Assembly (NCBI GenBank): GCA_031410915.1
Contig: JANNZY010000217.1
Location: 1 to 64,000, forward strand
Length of the DNA stretch: 64,000 nucleotides
DNA from: WLMZ01 sp031410915
Lineage (GTDB): Bacteria > Actinomycetota > Acidimicrobiia > Acidimicrobiales > Ilumatobacteraceae
Direction: 5' to 3'
Positions 1 through 7,979 of the stretch are shown here, piece by piece. Both the position numbers and the translations under genes were made by a program. The notes below the pieces were generated by a model. The model saw only the letters and a program-made list of their open reading frames with translations. It did no database searches and was not told where the DNA came from. Numbering within the stretch: position 1 is the stretch's first letter; each line of letters opens with the position of its first letter.

Positions 1-127
1 GGGGGCTATTATCCAGGGCGTGTTGGGGGTGGGGGGGGCCGCAAACGGTTGTGGGGGGTTCCCCGGTTGGGGCGGGGGGGGGGGGGGGGGGCCTGTTTAA
101 AACCGCCCCCCCCCCCACCGCTCGGAG
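1..127. other. G/C homopolymer stretch at window edge
   Basis: This stretch has no supportable gene. It holds long runs of G (about 73-91) and C (about 106-116) around a short TTTAAA core, so the two runs could pair as a hairpin. It lies 3' of the adjacent minus-strand tRNA-Ser, but no T tract follows on that strand, so a terminator is not convincing. The unusual composition more likely reflects a contig edge or an assembly problem. Confidence 0.4.
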
Positions 128-215
128 CGGAAGGGGTGGGATTTGAACCCACGGAGACGCAGAACGCCTCAACGGTTTTCGAGACCGGCCCATTCGTCCG
201 CTCTGGCACCCTTCC
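128..215 (-). tRNA. tRNA-Ser (CGA)
   Basis: Read on the minus strand, the acceptor arms GGAAGGG and CCCTTCC pair, the T arm reads GTGGGTTCAAATCCCAC, and a long variable arm of the serine type is present. The anticodon loop CTCGAAA gives anticodon CGA, decoding UCG. The discriminator base is G and CCA is not encoded. The anticodon stem has one mismatch at its outer end. The 88-base length suits tRNA-Ser. Confidence 0.93.
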
Positions 216-333
216 GTCCGACAGACTAGCGGTGCGCGATCGGCAGTCCCACGCCGAATTGCATCCCCCGCTTCGTACAGGAATCGTCAATTTTTCGGTT
301 CAAGATTCCAGTCAGCGTGCCGATGAACAATTC

Positions 334-777
334 GTGGCGGACCTCACGACGATCAACACCAGCTCCGGTGCCAGTGCACCATCGCTCGCCTCGCTGCTCC
401 ACGAGCGGCTCGATCCTGCGGCGATCCTGAACTCGATCGTGCGCTCGGTTGCCGGCGTGATCGGCGCCGCACTGGCGAGCGCCGACGGCCGCAGCGTGGC
501 CCATTCGGATCACCTGATGCACGACCCCAGCCGTGCCGCGATGATCGCTGCAACGATGGGACTCGCCGGCCAACTGATCGGTGTCGTCGGCGGTCGCCAA
601 CTGGAGGAAGTCGTCGTGCGAGCCGACACGGGTTACGTGATCGTGTTCGCAGTGGGCAGCGAGGGAGTCCTCACCGTGCTCACCCGGCCGAGCACGAACC
701 TGCACCACATCACCACAGAGGTCCGCTCGCGCATCGAGAGCTTGCGCAACGTCGTCCGCGGAGGTCGGCCAGCATGA
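334..777 (+). CDS. Roadblock/LC7 domain protein
   Basis: This small alpha/beta protein of about 147 residues matches the roadblock/LC7 fold, whose members (MglB, CvnB) are GTPase-activating or scaffold partners of small GTPases. The visible core starts with a helix (SLASLLHERLDPAAILNSIV) and continues with the typical GAALASADGRSVAHS strand-turn and the ending VLTVLTRP. The frame stays open upstream through the tRNA gene, so the start is uncertain. GTG at 334 leaves a normal-length protein; TTG at 259 is an alternative, and neither has a clear Shine-Dalgarno sequence. Its stop overlaps the start of the GTPase gene (ATGA), so the two are translationally coupled and probably interact. Confidence 0.8.
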   Translation: MADLTTINTSSGASAPSLASLLHERLDPAAILNSIVRSVAGVIGAALASADGRSVAHSDHLMHDPSRAAMIAATMGLAGQLIGVVGGRQLEEVVVRADTGYVIVFAVGSEGVLTVLTRPSTNLHHITTEVRSRIESLRNVVRGGRPA

Positions 778-1406
778 GCATGGAACAGCACGAGCACACG
801 TTCAAGATCCTGGTGACCGGGCCGTTCGCAGCCGGCAAGACGTCGCTGATCCAGGCGATCTCGCAGAGCCCGGTCGTGACCACCGAGGTCGCCACGTCCG
901 GCGAGGAAGCGGTCGTCAAGGCCAACACCACGGTCGCGATGGACTTCGGCACGTTCGCCCTCAACCCGCTCGCGGATGGCGACGAACTCGTCCATCTGTT
1001 GATGTTCGGGACGCCCGGTCAGGAACGGTTCCGCTTCATGACCGACATCCTCAAGGCTGACGTCGACGTCGTCACGTTCGTGGTCGACGCCCGCGCCCCG
1101 GCCAGTTTCCAAGAAGCCCGCGGCATGCTCGCACTGGTCATGAACGACCTGCGCGTGCCGCTCGTCATCGCCGTCAACCGATGCGACGACCGCGACCAGG
1201 CCCGGCTCGTGGCCGAATACCTCGGTGTGGCTGCCGACGTGCCAGCCATCCCCTGCCAGTTGATCGATCCGGAGTCCGGCCGCGAAGTGGTGGCCGAAGT
1301 CCTCGTTGCTCTGCTCCAGTCCGCCGAACGCTCGGCTGAAACCACCAGCGACGGTCCGACCGCCAGTTCGACCGATCGCGCTCTCGTACCGCATGGAGGC
1401 ATCTGA
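774..1406 (+). CDS. MglA/CvnD-like small GTPase
   Basis: This Ras-like GTPase of 210 residues has a P-loop GPFAAGKTSLI near residues 16-26, a switch II region FGTPGQERFRF and the base-specificity motif NRCD, so it should bind GTP. Proteins of this type (MglA in Myxococcus, CvnD in Streptomyces conservons) act as switches with a roadblock partner, which is encoded immediately upstream with an ATGA overlap. The stop also overlaps the next start (TGATG), making a tight three-gene operon. The last 25 residues are Ser/Thr-rich and probably unstructured. The partnership with pilus genes further downstream is inferred from context. Confidence 0.88.
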   Translation: MSMEQHEHTFKILVTGPFAAGKTSLIQAISQSPVVTTEVATSGEEAVVKANTTVAMDFGTFALNPLADGDELVHLLMFGTPGQERFRFMTDILKADVDVVTFVVDARAPASFQEARGMLALVMNDLRVPLVIAVNRCDDRDQARLVAEYLGVAADVPAIPCQLIDPESGREVVAEVLVALLQSAERSAETTSDGPTASSTDRALVPHGGI

Positions 1407-4400
1407 TGAACCTGATGCACGACAACAACGTGGGTGGATCCCACACGGCACCGAACGCCGGCCCGCTCGAGGCCGAGACGATGGTGCACGGGCAACGGTC
1501 GGCGTGGGACGTCATCGAGGACGCCTGCAACAACCGCATCACCGGCGAGGTCACGCTCACGCTGACCACCACGCCGGCGAAGAGTCGCGTGTACATGACG
1601 AACGGTCTGGTCTACTTCGCCGAGCGCGACACCGACGACACGCTGTCGACGCGCCTCGTGCTGGCCGGCGCGCTGAACCTCGATCAACTCCACCGTGGGT
1701 CGATCCGACTCAACGACGTCGAGCACCTCGGCCGCTTGTTCGACCGTGATGCCACGATCGATCGCGGCGCGGTCGAGTTGGCGATCGAACTGATCACGGA
1801 GCAGACGCTGACGGAGATTGCCGAGCTCGCGGTCCAGTCATGCAGCGTGGCGATGTACCGCCACCACCCGACCGGCATCGCCCGCTGGTTCAGCGCCCAT
1901 CATTCGATCGAGGACGAATACGGCGACCCGCAGCCGCTGTCGCTCGTTCCCCCGCTCGCGTCTGCCGTCGGGGAGACGGTCGCGCGGTCGGTCGTCGAGC
2001 CGGTAGCACCGGTCGTCGCCCTCGGCCTGGCTCCCCTTGCACCCGCAGACCTCGGCGTGTTCGCACGCACGGTCGACAAGCCGGCCGTCCACGCTCTCTC
2101 AGTCCAAGCCCCCGCCGTCGAGGCACCGGTCGTTGCTGGCGACGAGCCGGACGCTTCCGACGCGCCCGTCGCGCCCGGCATTCAGCCGATCACCGGCCTG
2201 CAGCCGTTGACCACACTGCAACCATTGATGTCGTTGCAACCGCTCACGACACTGCAACCCCTGACCTCGCTCCAGCCGACGACATCCGCTGCGCCGACCG
2301 CTCCGCCGACCGCAGGCGATGACACCGCGTTCTGGTTCGCGACGAAGCCGCTCTATGCCCGTGACGAGACCCCGGCGACGCCGGTACCGTTTGCCTTGGC
2401 CGAGTTGGCGACAAGCGACGACGCATCATCGGTCATCGAGTTCGGCGAGCTTGCGGATGCCCAGGACGAGTCGATGGTTGCCGATTCCTGGCCGATCGAC
2501 GCCATCGCCGACACGCCGACCTCCGACACCGTCGACGGCGACTCGAGCGACTCCCAGATCGCTGCACCGGCCGAGCTCGAGGTCCTCGCATCGACCGACG
2601 AAGAACCCGACGCGGGCACCGAGCCCGTGGAAGCGAACACCTCGGTCGCCGAAGCCGACGCCGACGCAAGCACGGAGCCCGTCGAAGCGAACACCTTGGT
2701 CGTCGAAACCGAAACCGAAACCGAAACCGCAACCGACACCGGCACGACTCTCGTCGAGGCCGGGGTCGGGGCCGAGGCGGACGCGGCGGACATGCCGATC
2801 GTCGATTCGCTCCATGATCTGCTGCCATTCGTCGACGTCGATGTGTCGGCGATCCCGATCGACGATTCGCTCTCCTACCTGCCGCCACTCGTCGAGGCCG
2901 AAGCCGAGGCCGACGAGACGGCGATGCCGATCGTCGATTCGTTCAGCGGTCTGATGCCCCTCGCCGCGCCCGCGCTGGCACAGCCCATGGCCGCGGTCGC
3001 CGATGTCGACCCGTTCGGCGTGTTCGATGCAAGCGAGATCGCGTCGAGCGATGCATTCGCCGCCGACATGACCGACGAAGCGACGACGGAGGTGCTCACG
3101 CCGCTCGGTGTCGCCCCGGTGCTGCTCGACTGGGAGCCGGAGGGCGCCCGTGGACACGACCTGCCGACACCCGAGCAGGCCGTCACCGAGGGCAACGGAC
3201 CATTCGAGCCGGTCGCGCCGTTCGTGCCCGAGCTGACCCCGGTCTCCGGGTCATTCGTCATCAACGATCCGGTCCCGGCCGCTGCCGCCAACGACGAGAT
3301 GATCGGTCTGGCCGAGATGGCAGCACCCGAGATCGCCATGGCTGACATGCACGACATGCTCGACATGCTCGACATGGCCGACATGGCCGACATCGACAGG
3401 GGGGAGACCGACGCGGCCGAACCCGACACCGCCAAGACCGACATCGACGTCGCTGAGTCCGCGGTGCCCGAGATGGGCGAGATCGACATGCACGAGATCG
3501 ACATGCACGAGATCGACGTGCACGGCGTCAGCGATCGCGGTGGCATCGACGACGCCGTCGATCGCGGTGGCATCGACGACGTTGTCGAGCCCATCGCAGA
3601 GATCGTTGTGGCTCCTGCCGAGGACACCGCCGAGGAGGGCGTCGAGATCACGATGGGCGAATCTCCGGTGCCCGGTGCACCGAGCCCGTGGGACGCACCC
3701 GTCAACGTCGTCGCCGTCGAGGTGAGCGCGGCCCCGCCGATCCCGACCCTACCCGTGTTCAGCGCGCCGCCGGTGATGAGGATCACAGCTGCGTCGGCCC
3801 CGCCGCGCACGTTGCCGACGGCGTCGAGTGGCGTCGGTGCCAAGCTCACGTTCGACCCGAGCCTGCCTCGCCTCGAAGGCATGTCACCTCCGCCGGCCCC
3901 TGAGCAGGAGCCGATCGTCGAGCACGAGCCCGAGCCCGAGCCTGAGCTCGAGCTCGAGCAGAACGTGGCAGAGACGCCGTTGGCCGAGGAGATGGTGTTC
4001 GACAATCCCATGGTCGAGTTCTTGGACGAGACGCCCGAGCACCCGATCGCTCCGAGCATCGCCGCCTCGTCCATGCCATCAGCGGTGGCCGGCCTTGCTC
4101 CGTTCGAGTCGTTGACGTCGCTGCAATCCCTGCAGCCGCTCCGGTCGATGCAACCCATGCAGGCGTTGCAGCCGCTCCCCGATGCCCAGCCGGTCGCAAT
4201 GGTCGGGCCGAGTCAGGTCGACACCACTGCGGCGTCAGCCCCATTCGCGCCGGTCGCTGCAGCTGCGCCGACGGCATCGGCACCGAGCGAGTACGCCTCG
4301 ATCCCAGTGCCCGAAGACGTCGCTGCCGCAGTGCGCCGGGCCATCATCGCGATCGAGGCGGCAACGCTGGCACCCACCGGGCCGGCTCCGGTGACCTTCG

Positions 4401-4825
4401 GACCGATGCACGTGACGGCTCCCGGCCAGACGAACCCGCTGTCGTCGCTGCCGACCACGTCGACGCTGCCGACCAGGCCGACGCACACGACGAACTCGGC
4501 CGCTGCCTCGCCGTCAGCGATGCAGGCACTGCAACCACTGCAGGCGCTGCAGCCACTGCAGGCGCTGCAGCCACTGCAGCCGCTGCAGGCGCTGCAGCCG
4601 CTCCAGACCGTGCAGTCTGCCGACGGCTCCGTGCGGCCACTGATGTCGTTCGACAGCATTCAGCCGGCCAACGGCGGCATGGGCACGCTCGACCCGGCGA
4701 TCCTGGCGGCGCTCGGGCCGATGCCGGAAGAGCTGAAGAGCAATGTCGAGGCCGCGCCGATCAGCACCGATCGCAAGGGCGCACTACGTCGCCTGATCGA
4801 TGGCATCCGTCGCCGCAAGGACTGA
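1406..4825 (+). CDS. Giant DUF4388 protein with LQPL repeats
   Basis: This 1139-residue acidic protein begins with a DUF4388-type domain (about residues 30-160; motifs ITGEVTLTL and GLVYFAERDTDDTLSTRLV). The rest is low-complexity. A first block of LQPL repeats lies near residues 258-290. It is followed by long Glu/Asp/Ala segments that include MADMAD and EIDMHEID repeats. A second short block lies near 895, and a dense run of LQPLQA units near 1040-1070. The tail is basic (RRLIDGIRRRKD). DUF4388 proteins often occur with roadblock and MglA-like GTPases, as here. The regular repeats suggest a multivalent scaffold, which is inference. The 3' end overlaps tadA on the other strand by 42 bp. Confidence 0.8.
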   Translation: MNLMHDNNVGGSHTAPNAGPLEAETMVHGQRSAWDVIEDACNNRITGEVTLTLTTTPAKSRVYMTNGLVYFAERDTDDTLSTRLVLAGALNLDQLHRGSIRLNDVEHLGRLFDRDATIDRGAVELAIELITEQTLTEIAELAVQSCSVAMYRHHPTGIARWFSAHHSIEDEYGDPQPLSLVPPLASAVGETVARSVVEPVAPVVALGLAPLAPADLGVFARTVDKPAVHALSVQAPAVEAPVVAGDEPDASDAPVAPGIQPITGLQPLTTLQPLMSLQPLTTLQPLTSLQPTTSAAPTAPPTAGDDTAFWFATKPLYARDETPATPVPFALAELATSDDASSVIEFGELADAQDESMVADSWPIDAIADTPTSDTVDGDSSDSQIAAPAELEVLASTDEEPDAGTEPVEANTSVAEADADASTEPVEANTLVVETETETETATDTGTTLVEAGVGAEADAADMPIVDSLHDLLPFVDVDVSAIPIDDSLSYLPPLVEAEAEADETAMPIVDSFSGLMPLAAPALAQPMAAVADVDPFGVFDASEIASSDAFAADMTDEATTEVLTPLGVAPVLLDWEPEGARGHDLPTPEQAVTEGNGPFEPVAPFVPELTPVSGSFVINDPVPAAAANDEMIGLAEMAAPEIAMADMHDMLDMLDMADMADIDRGETDAAEPDTAKTDIDVAESAVPEMGEIDMHEIDMHEIDVHGVSDRGGIDDAVDRGGIDDVVEPIAEIVVAPAEDTAEEGVEITMGESPVPGAPSPWDAPVNVVAVEVSAAPPIPTLPVFSAPPVMRITAASAPPRTLPTASSGVGAKLTFDPSLPRLEGMSPPPAPEQEPIVEHEPEPEPELELEQNVAETPLAEEMVFDNPMVEFLDETPEHPIAPSIAASSMPSAVAGLAPFESLTSLQSLQPLRSMQPMQALQPLPDAQPVAMVGPSQVDTTAASAPFAPVAAAAPTASAPSEYASIPVPEDVAAAVRRAIIAIEAATLAPTGPAPVTFGPMHVTAPGQTNPLSSLPTTSTLPTRPTHTTNSAAASPSAMQALQPLQALQPLQALQPLQPLQALQPLQTVQSADGSVRPLMSFDSIQPANGGMGTLDPAILAALGPMPEELKSNVEAAPISTDRKGALRRLIDGIRRRKD

Positions 4826-5311
4826 CGCCGCCGCGGCTCGCCGAGCTGCGAAGAAGTCCTTCAACAACGCGCCGCACTCGTCCGCTGCGACACCGGACGT
4901 GACGTCGCAGCGATGGTTCAGACGTGGCTCGGCCAGCAGGTTGTACAGACTGCCGCCGGCCCCGGCCTTCGGATCGGTCGCGCCATAGACCACGCGTGGC
5001 ACACGAGCGAGGACCGCCGCGCCGGCGCACATCGTGCATGGCTCGAGTGTCACGTAGAGCGTGCATCCGTCGAGCCGCCACGATCCGATCGCCGCTGCGG
5101 CGTCACGTATCGCGAGCACCTCGGCGTGAGCCGTGGGGTCGCCGGCGAGCTCGCGTTCGTTGTGCCGGGCAGCGATGACGACTCCGTCGCGCACCACGAT
5201 CGCGCCGACCGGCACGTCGTGATGGACGAGCGCCGCTCGTGCCTCGCGCAACGCGATCGCCATCACCGCGGCGTCGTCGGCGAGCGGCCCGAGCGCAGCT
5301 GGTTCTGGCAT
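4784..5311 (-). CDS. tadA: tRNA-specific adenosine deaminase TadA
   Basis: TadA deaminates A34 to inosine in tRNA-Arg(ACG). The 175-residue protein shows the zinc and catalytic motifs HAE (residues 62-64) and PCTMC (91-95), plus the VPVGAIVV strand near the N terminus. The length is usual for the family. The first ATG (5309-5311) shares its A with the final A of the encoded CCA of tRNA-Ser(GGA), so the two genes overlap by one base and must be co-transcribed or have nested promoters. A later ATG (residue 17) would still leave the core domain intact. The 3' end overlaps the DUF4388 gene, which is convergent. Confidence 0.95.
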   Translation of the reverse strand: MPEPAALGPLADDAAVMAIALREARAALVHHDVPVGAIVVRDGVVIAARHNERELAGDPTAHAEVLAIRDAAAAIGSWRLDGCTLYVTLEPCTMCAGAAVLARVPRVVYGATDPKAGAGGSLYNLLAEPRLNHRCDVTSGVAADECGALLKDFFAARRAAAASVLAATDAIDQAT

Positions 5312-5398
5312 GGCGGAGGGTGTGGGATTTGAACCCACGGAAGTTTGCACTTCACACGCTTTCCAGGCGTGCCGATTCGGCCGCTCTCGCAACCCTCC
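5311..5398 (-). tRNA. tRNA-Ser (GGA) with encoded CCA
   Basis: On the minus strand the acceptor arms GGAGGGT and ACCCTCC pair, the anticodon arm is CACGC-CTGGAAA-GCGTG (anticodon GGA), and a long serine-type variable arm and the T arm GTGGGTTCAAATCCCAC are present. The 3' end reads GCCA, so CCA is encoded, unlike the first tRNA-Ser of this window. The terminal A is also the first base of the tadA start codon. Confidence 0.96.
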
Positions 5399-5473
5399 GT
5401 GCCCGGTGTGTGCCGGACGGGTGTCAGCAGGGTAGCGGGCAGCTAACCTGACACCACCGTTCGACAGAACCGC

Positions 5474-5612
5474 CGGTCCCGGCGGGTGAGGTGACGGTCG
5501 GGTCCCGTGCAACAGTCGTCCGGGAACCAGGTCAGGACAGGGATGTAGCAGCCTTCAACGGTACCGCCTGTGTGCCGCGGGTCGCCTGGCCGTCACCTCA
5601 CTCGCCGGGCAC
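5474..5612 (+). ncRNA. ffs: Signal recognition particle RNA (4.5S-like)
   Basis: The conserved SRP core is visible on the plus strand: GGTCAGG (5530-5536), ACA-GGGA-TGT hairpin tip, then AGCAGCC, matching the Ffh-binding helix 8 with its tetraloop. A long outer helix is formed by CCCGGCGGGTGAGGTGACGG (from 5478) with its near-perfect complement ending at 5609. The size, about 135 nt, is that of the small bacterial type rather than the long Bacillus type. The exact ends are estimated from the helix. SRP RNA close to tRNA-Ser and tadA is a common actinobacterial arrangement. Confidence 0.9.
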
Positions 5613-5623
5613 TGCGAACTGGC

Positions 5624-6532
5624 TCAGGGGCGGCTGCCGGTTCGCTTGCGCTCGGCGAGCCGGAGCGAACGCTCGTACAGGTGTGGTGCTCCGAGACGCG
5701 CCGAGAGCTCCTCGAACTCGGGCTCGGGACCCTGCCATTGCCAGTCGGCCACGACCCCGACGTCGATGTCGGTGACGACCGTGGCGATGCGCTTGAAGAG
5801 CAGGGCATCGTCGAGGTGCTCCTGCAACGCCGTCGCCAGGCGCTCGGCGCCGCGCAGCGACGTCAAGCCCCAGTCCGCAGCCGATACAGGGATGTCCTCG
5901 ATGTGGCCGAACTTGGCGAGCACCGCCGACGTACCCTTCGCGCCCCATCCGGCGATGCCCGGGTAGCCGTCTGCCGAGTCGCCGACCAGCGCCAGGTAAT
6001 CGGCGATCGACGCGGGAGGAACGCCGAACTTCGCGGTCACGGCCGCCTCGTCGAAGTATTCGTCCTTGCGCCGGTCGTACTGCACGACCCGGGTCCCCCG
6101 CACGCACTGGCCGAGGTCCTTGTCCGGCGTCACGATCACGACGCGCTCGACGCCGGCGTCGTCGTCGGCGACCACCGCCGCGGCGGCCAGGGCGTCGTCG
6201 GCCTCGTGCTCGACCATGGCCCACGTGGTGACGCCCATCGCCACCAGTGCTCCCTCCATCAGCGGGATCTGCTCCAGCAACTCGGGGTCCATGCCGGCGC
6301 TGGTCTTGTAGCCAGGCCAGAGATCGTTGCGGAAGCTCTCGATGATGTGGTCGCTGGCCACGCCGACGTGCGATGCACCCTGCGACATCAACTGCAACGT
6401 CGACGAGAGGACCCCGATCGTGGCACCGAACGGCACGACATCGGCGTGTCGGCCGGCCTGGCCGAAGTGTTGACGAAACAGCTCGTATGTCCCGTCGACG
6501 AGATGAACCGTGGCAAGCTTGTCTGCAGTCAC
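5624..6532 (-). CDS. 5'-3' exonuclease (PolA N-domain-like)
   Basis: This 302-residue protein resembles the free-standing flap/5'-3' exonuclease domain found at the N terminus of DNA polymerase I. Visible motifs are HLVDGTYELFR at the start, the acidic cluster EHEADDALAAAA, TPDKDLGQ, and the helix-hairpin-helix-like segment LVGDSADGYPGIAGWGAKG. These supply the metal-binding aspartates of the family. The open frame runs further upstream, but GTG at 6532 is preceded by GAGGA with eight bases between, which fixes the start. It is divergent from the coiled-coil gene that follows. A role in RNA primer removal or flap cleavage is inferred. Confidence 0.88.
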   Translation of the reverse strand: MTADKLATVHLVDGTYELFRQHFGQAGRHADVVPFGATIGVLSSTLQLMSQGASHVGVASDHIIESFRNDLWPGYKTSAGMDPELLEQIPLMEGALVAMGVTTWAMVEHEADDALAAAAVVADDDAGVERVVIVTPDKDLGQCVRGTRVVQYDRRKDEYFDEAAVTAKFGVPPASIADYLALVGDSADGYPGIAGWGAKGTSAVLAKFGHIEDIPVSAADWGLTSLRGAERLATALQEHLDDALLFKRIATVVTDIDVGVVADWQWQGPEPEFEELSARLGAPHLYERSLRLAERKRTGSRP

Positions 6533-6636
6533 GTCCGCAATCCTCGCAGGTAGACGGGTTGCGACAGCGTCGGAATGGCGCGAGATTGCCGACGGATCTT
6601 CCTCAAGATTGCGGCAAAGTTGCCGATCCTTCATTC

Positions 6637-7932
6637 GTGGCGAGGCAACAACAACACGCGGAGTCGGCGGGCTCGGGACCACTGGCACAGCCCATTGTGC
6701 AGACCGGTGAGACCCCTGTCGTCGGCGACGTCCAGACGACCGCGATCCTGACCGCTGTCGAGCAGCAGCTCACGCGGTACTTCTCGGCGATCGCCGCTCG
6801 CGCCGATGCGGTCCAGCAAGCCGGCGAGGCCGGACGCGCCGAGATCGTCACCCACTTCCAGCAGCAGATCGACCTGCTTCGCAACGAGCTCGATCGTTCG
6901 CAGTCGCACAACGACGGCTACGACCGGGCTTTGCAAGTCGCGCTCGAGGAGCGCCTCACCGAGTTCGCGTCACAGCAGCAGTGGCGCTTCAGTGAGGTCG
7001 AAGGTCGCTTGGATCGAGTGAGCGAAGAGATCAGCATGGGCATGCCGGCCCAGATCGAGTCCGGCATCGCGCCGTTGCAGCAGCGGTTCGACCGAACCGC
7101 GGAGCTGCTCGCCAGCCGTATCGAGGAGTTGCAGAAGGCCGCCCGCCGCTTCGACGAGCAGTCGTCCGCGCTGGTGCAGCACGTCAACGACACCACGGCC
7201 GCACTCAGCCGCCGCATGGACGACTCCGGCCGCAGCTACATGGCCAACCTCGACGAACGAACACTCGCGTTCAGCCAGCGCGTCGACGAGGCGATGGCCA
7301 CGATGCGCACCCACGTCGGCGACCAGGTCGTGCAGTTCGGCCGCAAGATCGACGAGGTCGACACCCGCACCGTCGACCGGATGCTGGCCATGGAGGAGCG
7401 GATCAACGAGCAGTCAGGCGTCCGCCTCGCTGCCGTCGAGGCAACCATCGGCCGCATCAGTGGCGGGATCGACGAGGCCATCGTTGCGTTGTCGCACCGC
7501 GTCATCGAACTGGAGAACAACAACGCCGAGATGCTCGCCCGACTGGACGAAGTCATCAACGAGGTCAACAAGGTCGACAACGACGCCATCGAGCAATTGC
7601 GCGAGCAGATGTCGAGTGCGGTCGGCGAATCGATGCTCGTGCGCATCGAATTGGAGCGTGTCGCGTCGAGCACCGGCGATCACTTCGACAAGATCGATGT
7701 GCGCCTCGGTGAGCTCGCGGCAGAGATCGCCGACTCCAACATGGACGTCAGCGCCGCCGTGCAGCTCGAGCGTCTCGAAGAGATCGAGCGGGCATTGATC
7801 GAGCTCGATCCGTCGCAGTTCGTCCGCAAGGACAGCACCGGCGCGGGTGATGGGACCACCGGCCATTCAGCTGCGGGCACCGAGGCCACATCCACCGAAC
7901 CGTCAACTGAGTCGAACCTGTCGTCGTGGTGA
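6637..7932 (+). CDS. Long coiled-coil protein upstream of pilB
   Basis: This protein of about 431 residues is almost entirely predicted coiled coil, with repeated heptad-like segments such as VDEAMATMRTHVGDQVVQFG and IDEVDTRTVDRMLAMEERI. It has no transmembrane segment or signal peptide and ends in a Ser/Thr-rich tail. I do not recognise a catalytic domain. GTG at 6637 is a reasonable start, but no strong Shine-Dalgarno sequence decides it; a GTG at 6697 is possible. It ends 47 bases before pilB in the same direction, so it may belong to the pilus operon as a structural or localisation factor. That role is inference. Confidence 0.7.
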   Translation: MARQQQHAESAGSGPLAQPIVQTGETPVVGDVQTTAILTAVEQQLTRYFSAIAARADAVQQAGEAGRAEIVTHFQQQIDLLRNELDRSQSHNDGYDRALQVALEERLTEFASQQQWRFSEVEGRLDRVSEEISMGMPAQIESGIAPLQQRFDRTAELLASRIEELQKAARRFDEQSSALVQHVNDTTAALSRRMDDSGRSYMANLDERTLAFSQRVDEAMATMRTHVGDQVVQFGRKIDEVDTRTVDRMLAMEERINEQSGVRLAAVEATIGRISGGIDEAIVALSHRVIELENNNAEMLARLDEVINEVNKVDNDAIEQLREQMSSAVGESMLVRIELERVASSTGDHFDKIDVRLGELAAEIADSNMDVSAAVQLERLEEIERALIELDPSQFVRKDSTGAGDGTTGHSAAGTEATSTEPSTESNLSSW

Positions 7933-7979
7933 TCCACCACACGATCGATCGCTGAAACCTCTCGTCCGGAGATCCACGC

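Noticed and set aside
49..333. Upstream extension of the roadblock gene to GTG/ATG at 49
   Set aside because: It would run through the tRNA-Ser gene and a G/C homopolymer; the encoded Pro/Gly runs are not protein-like.
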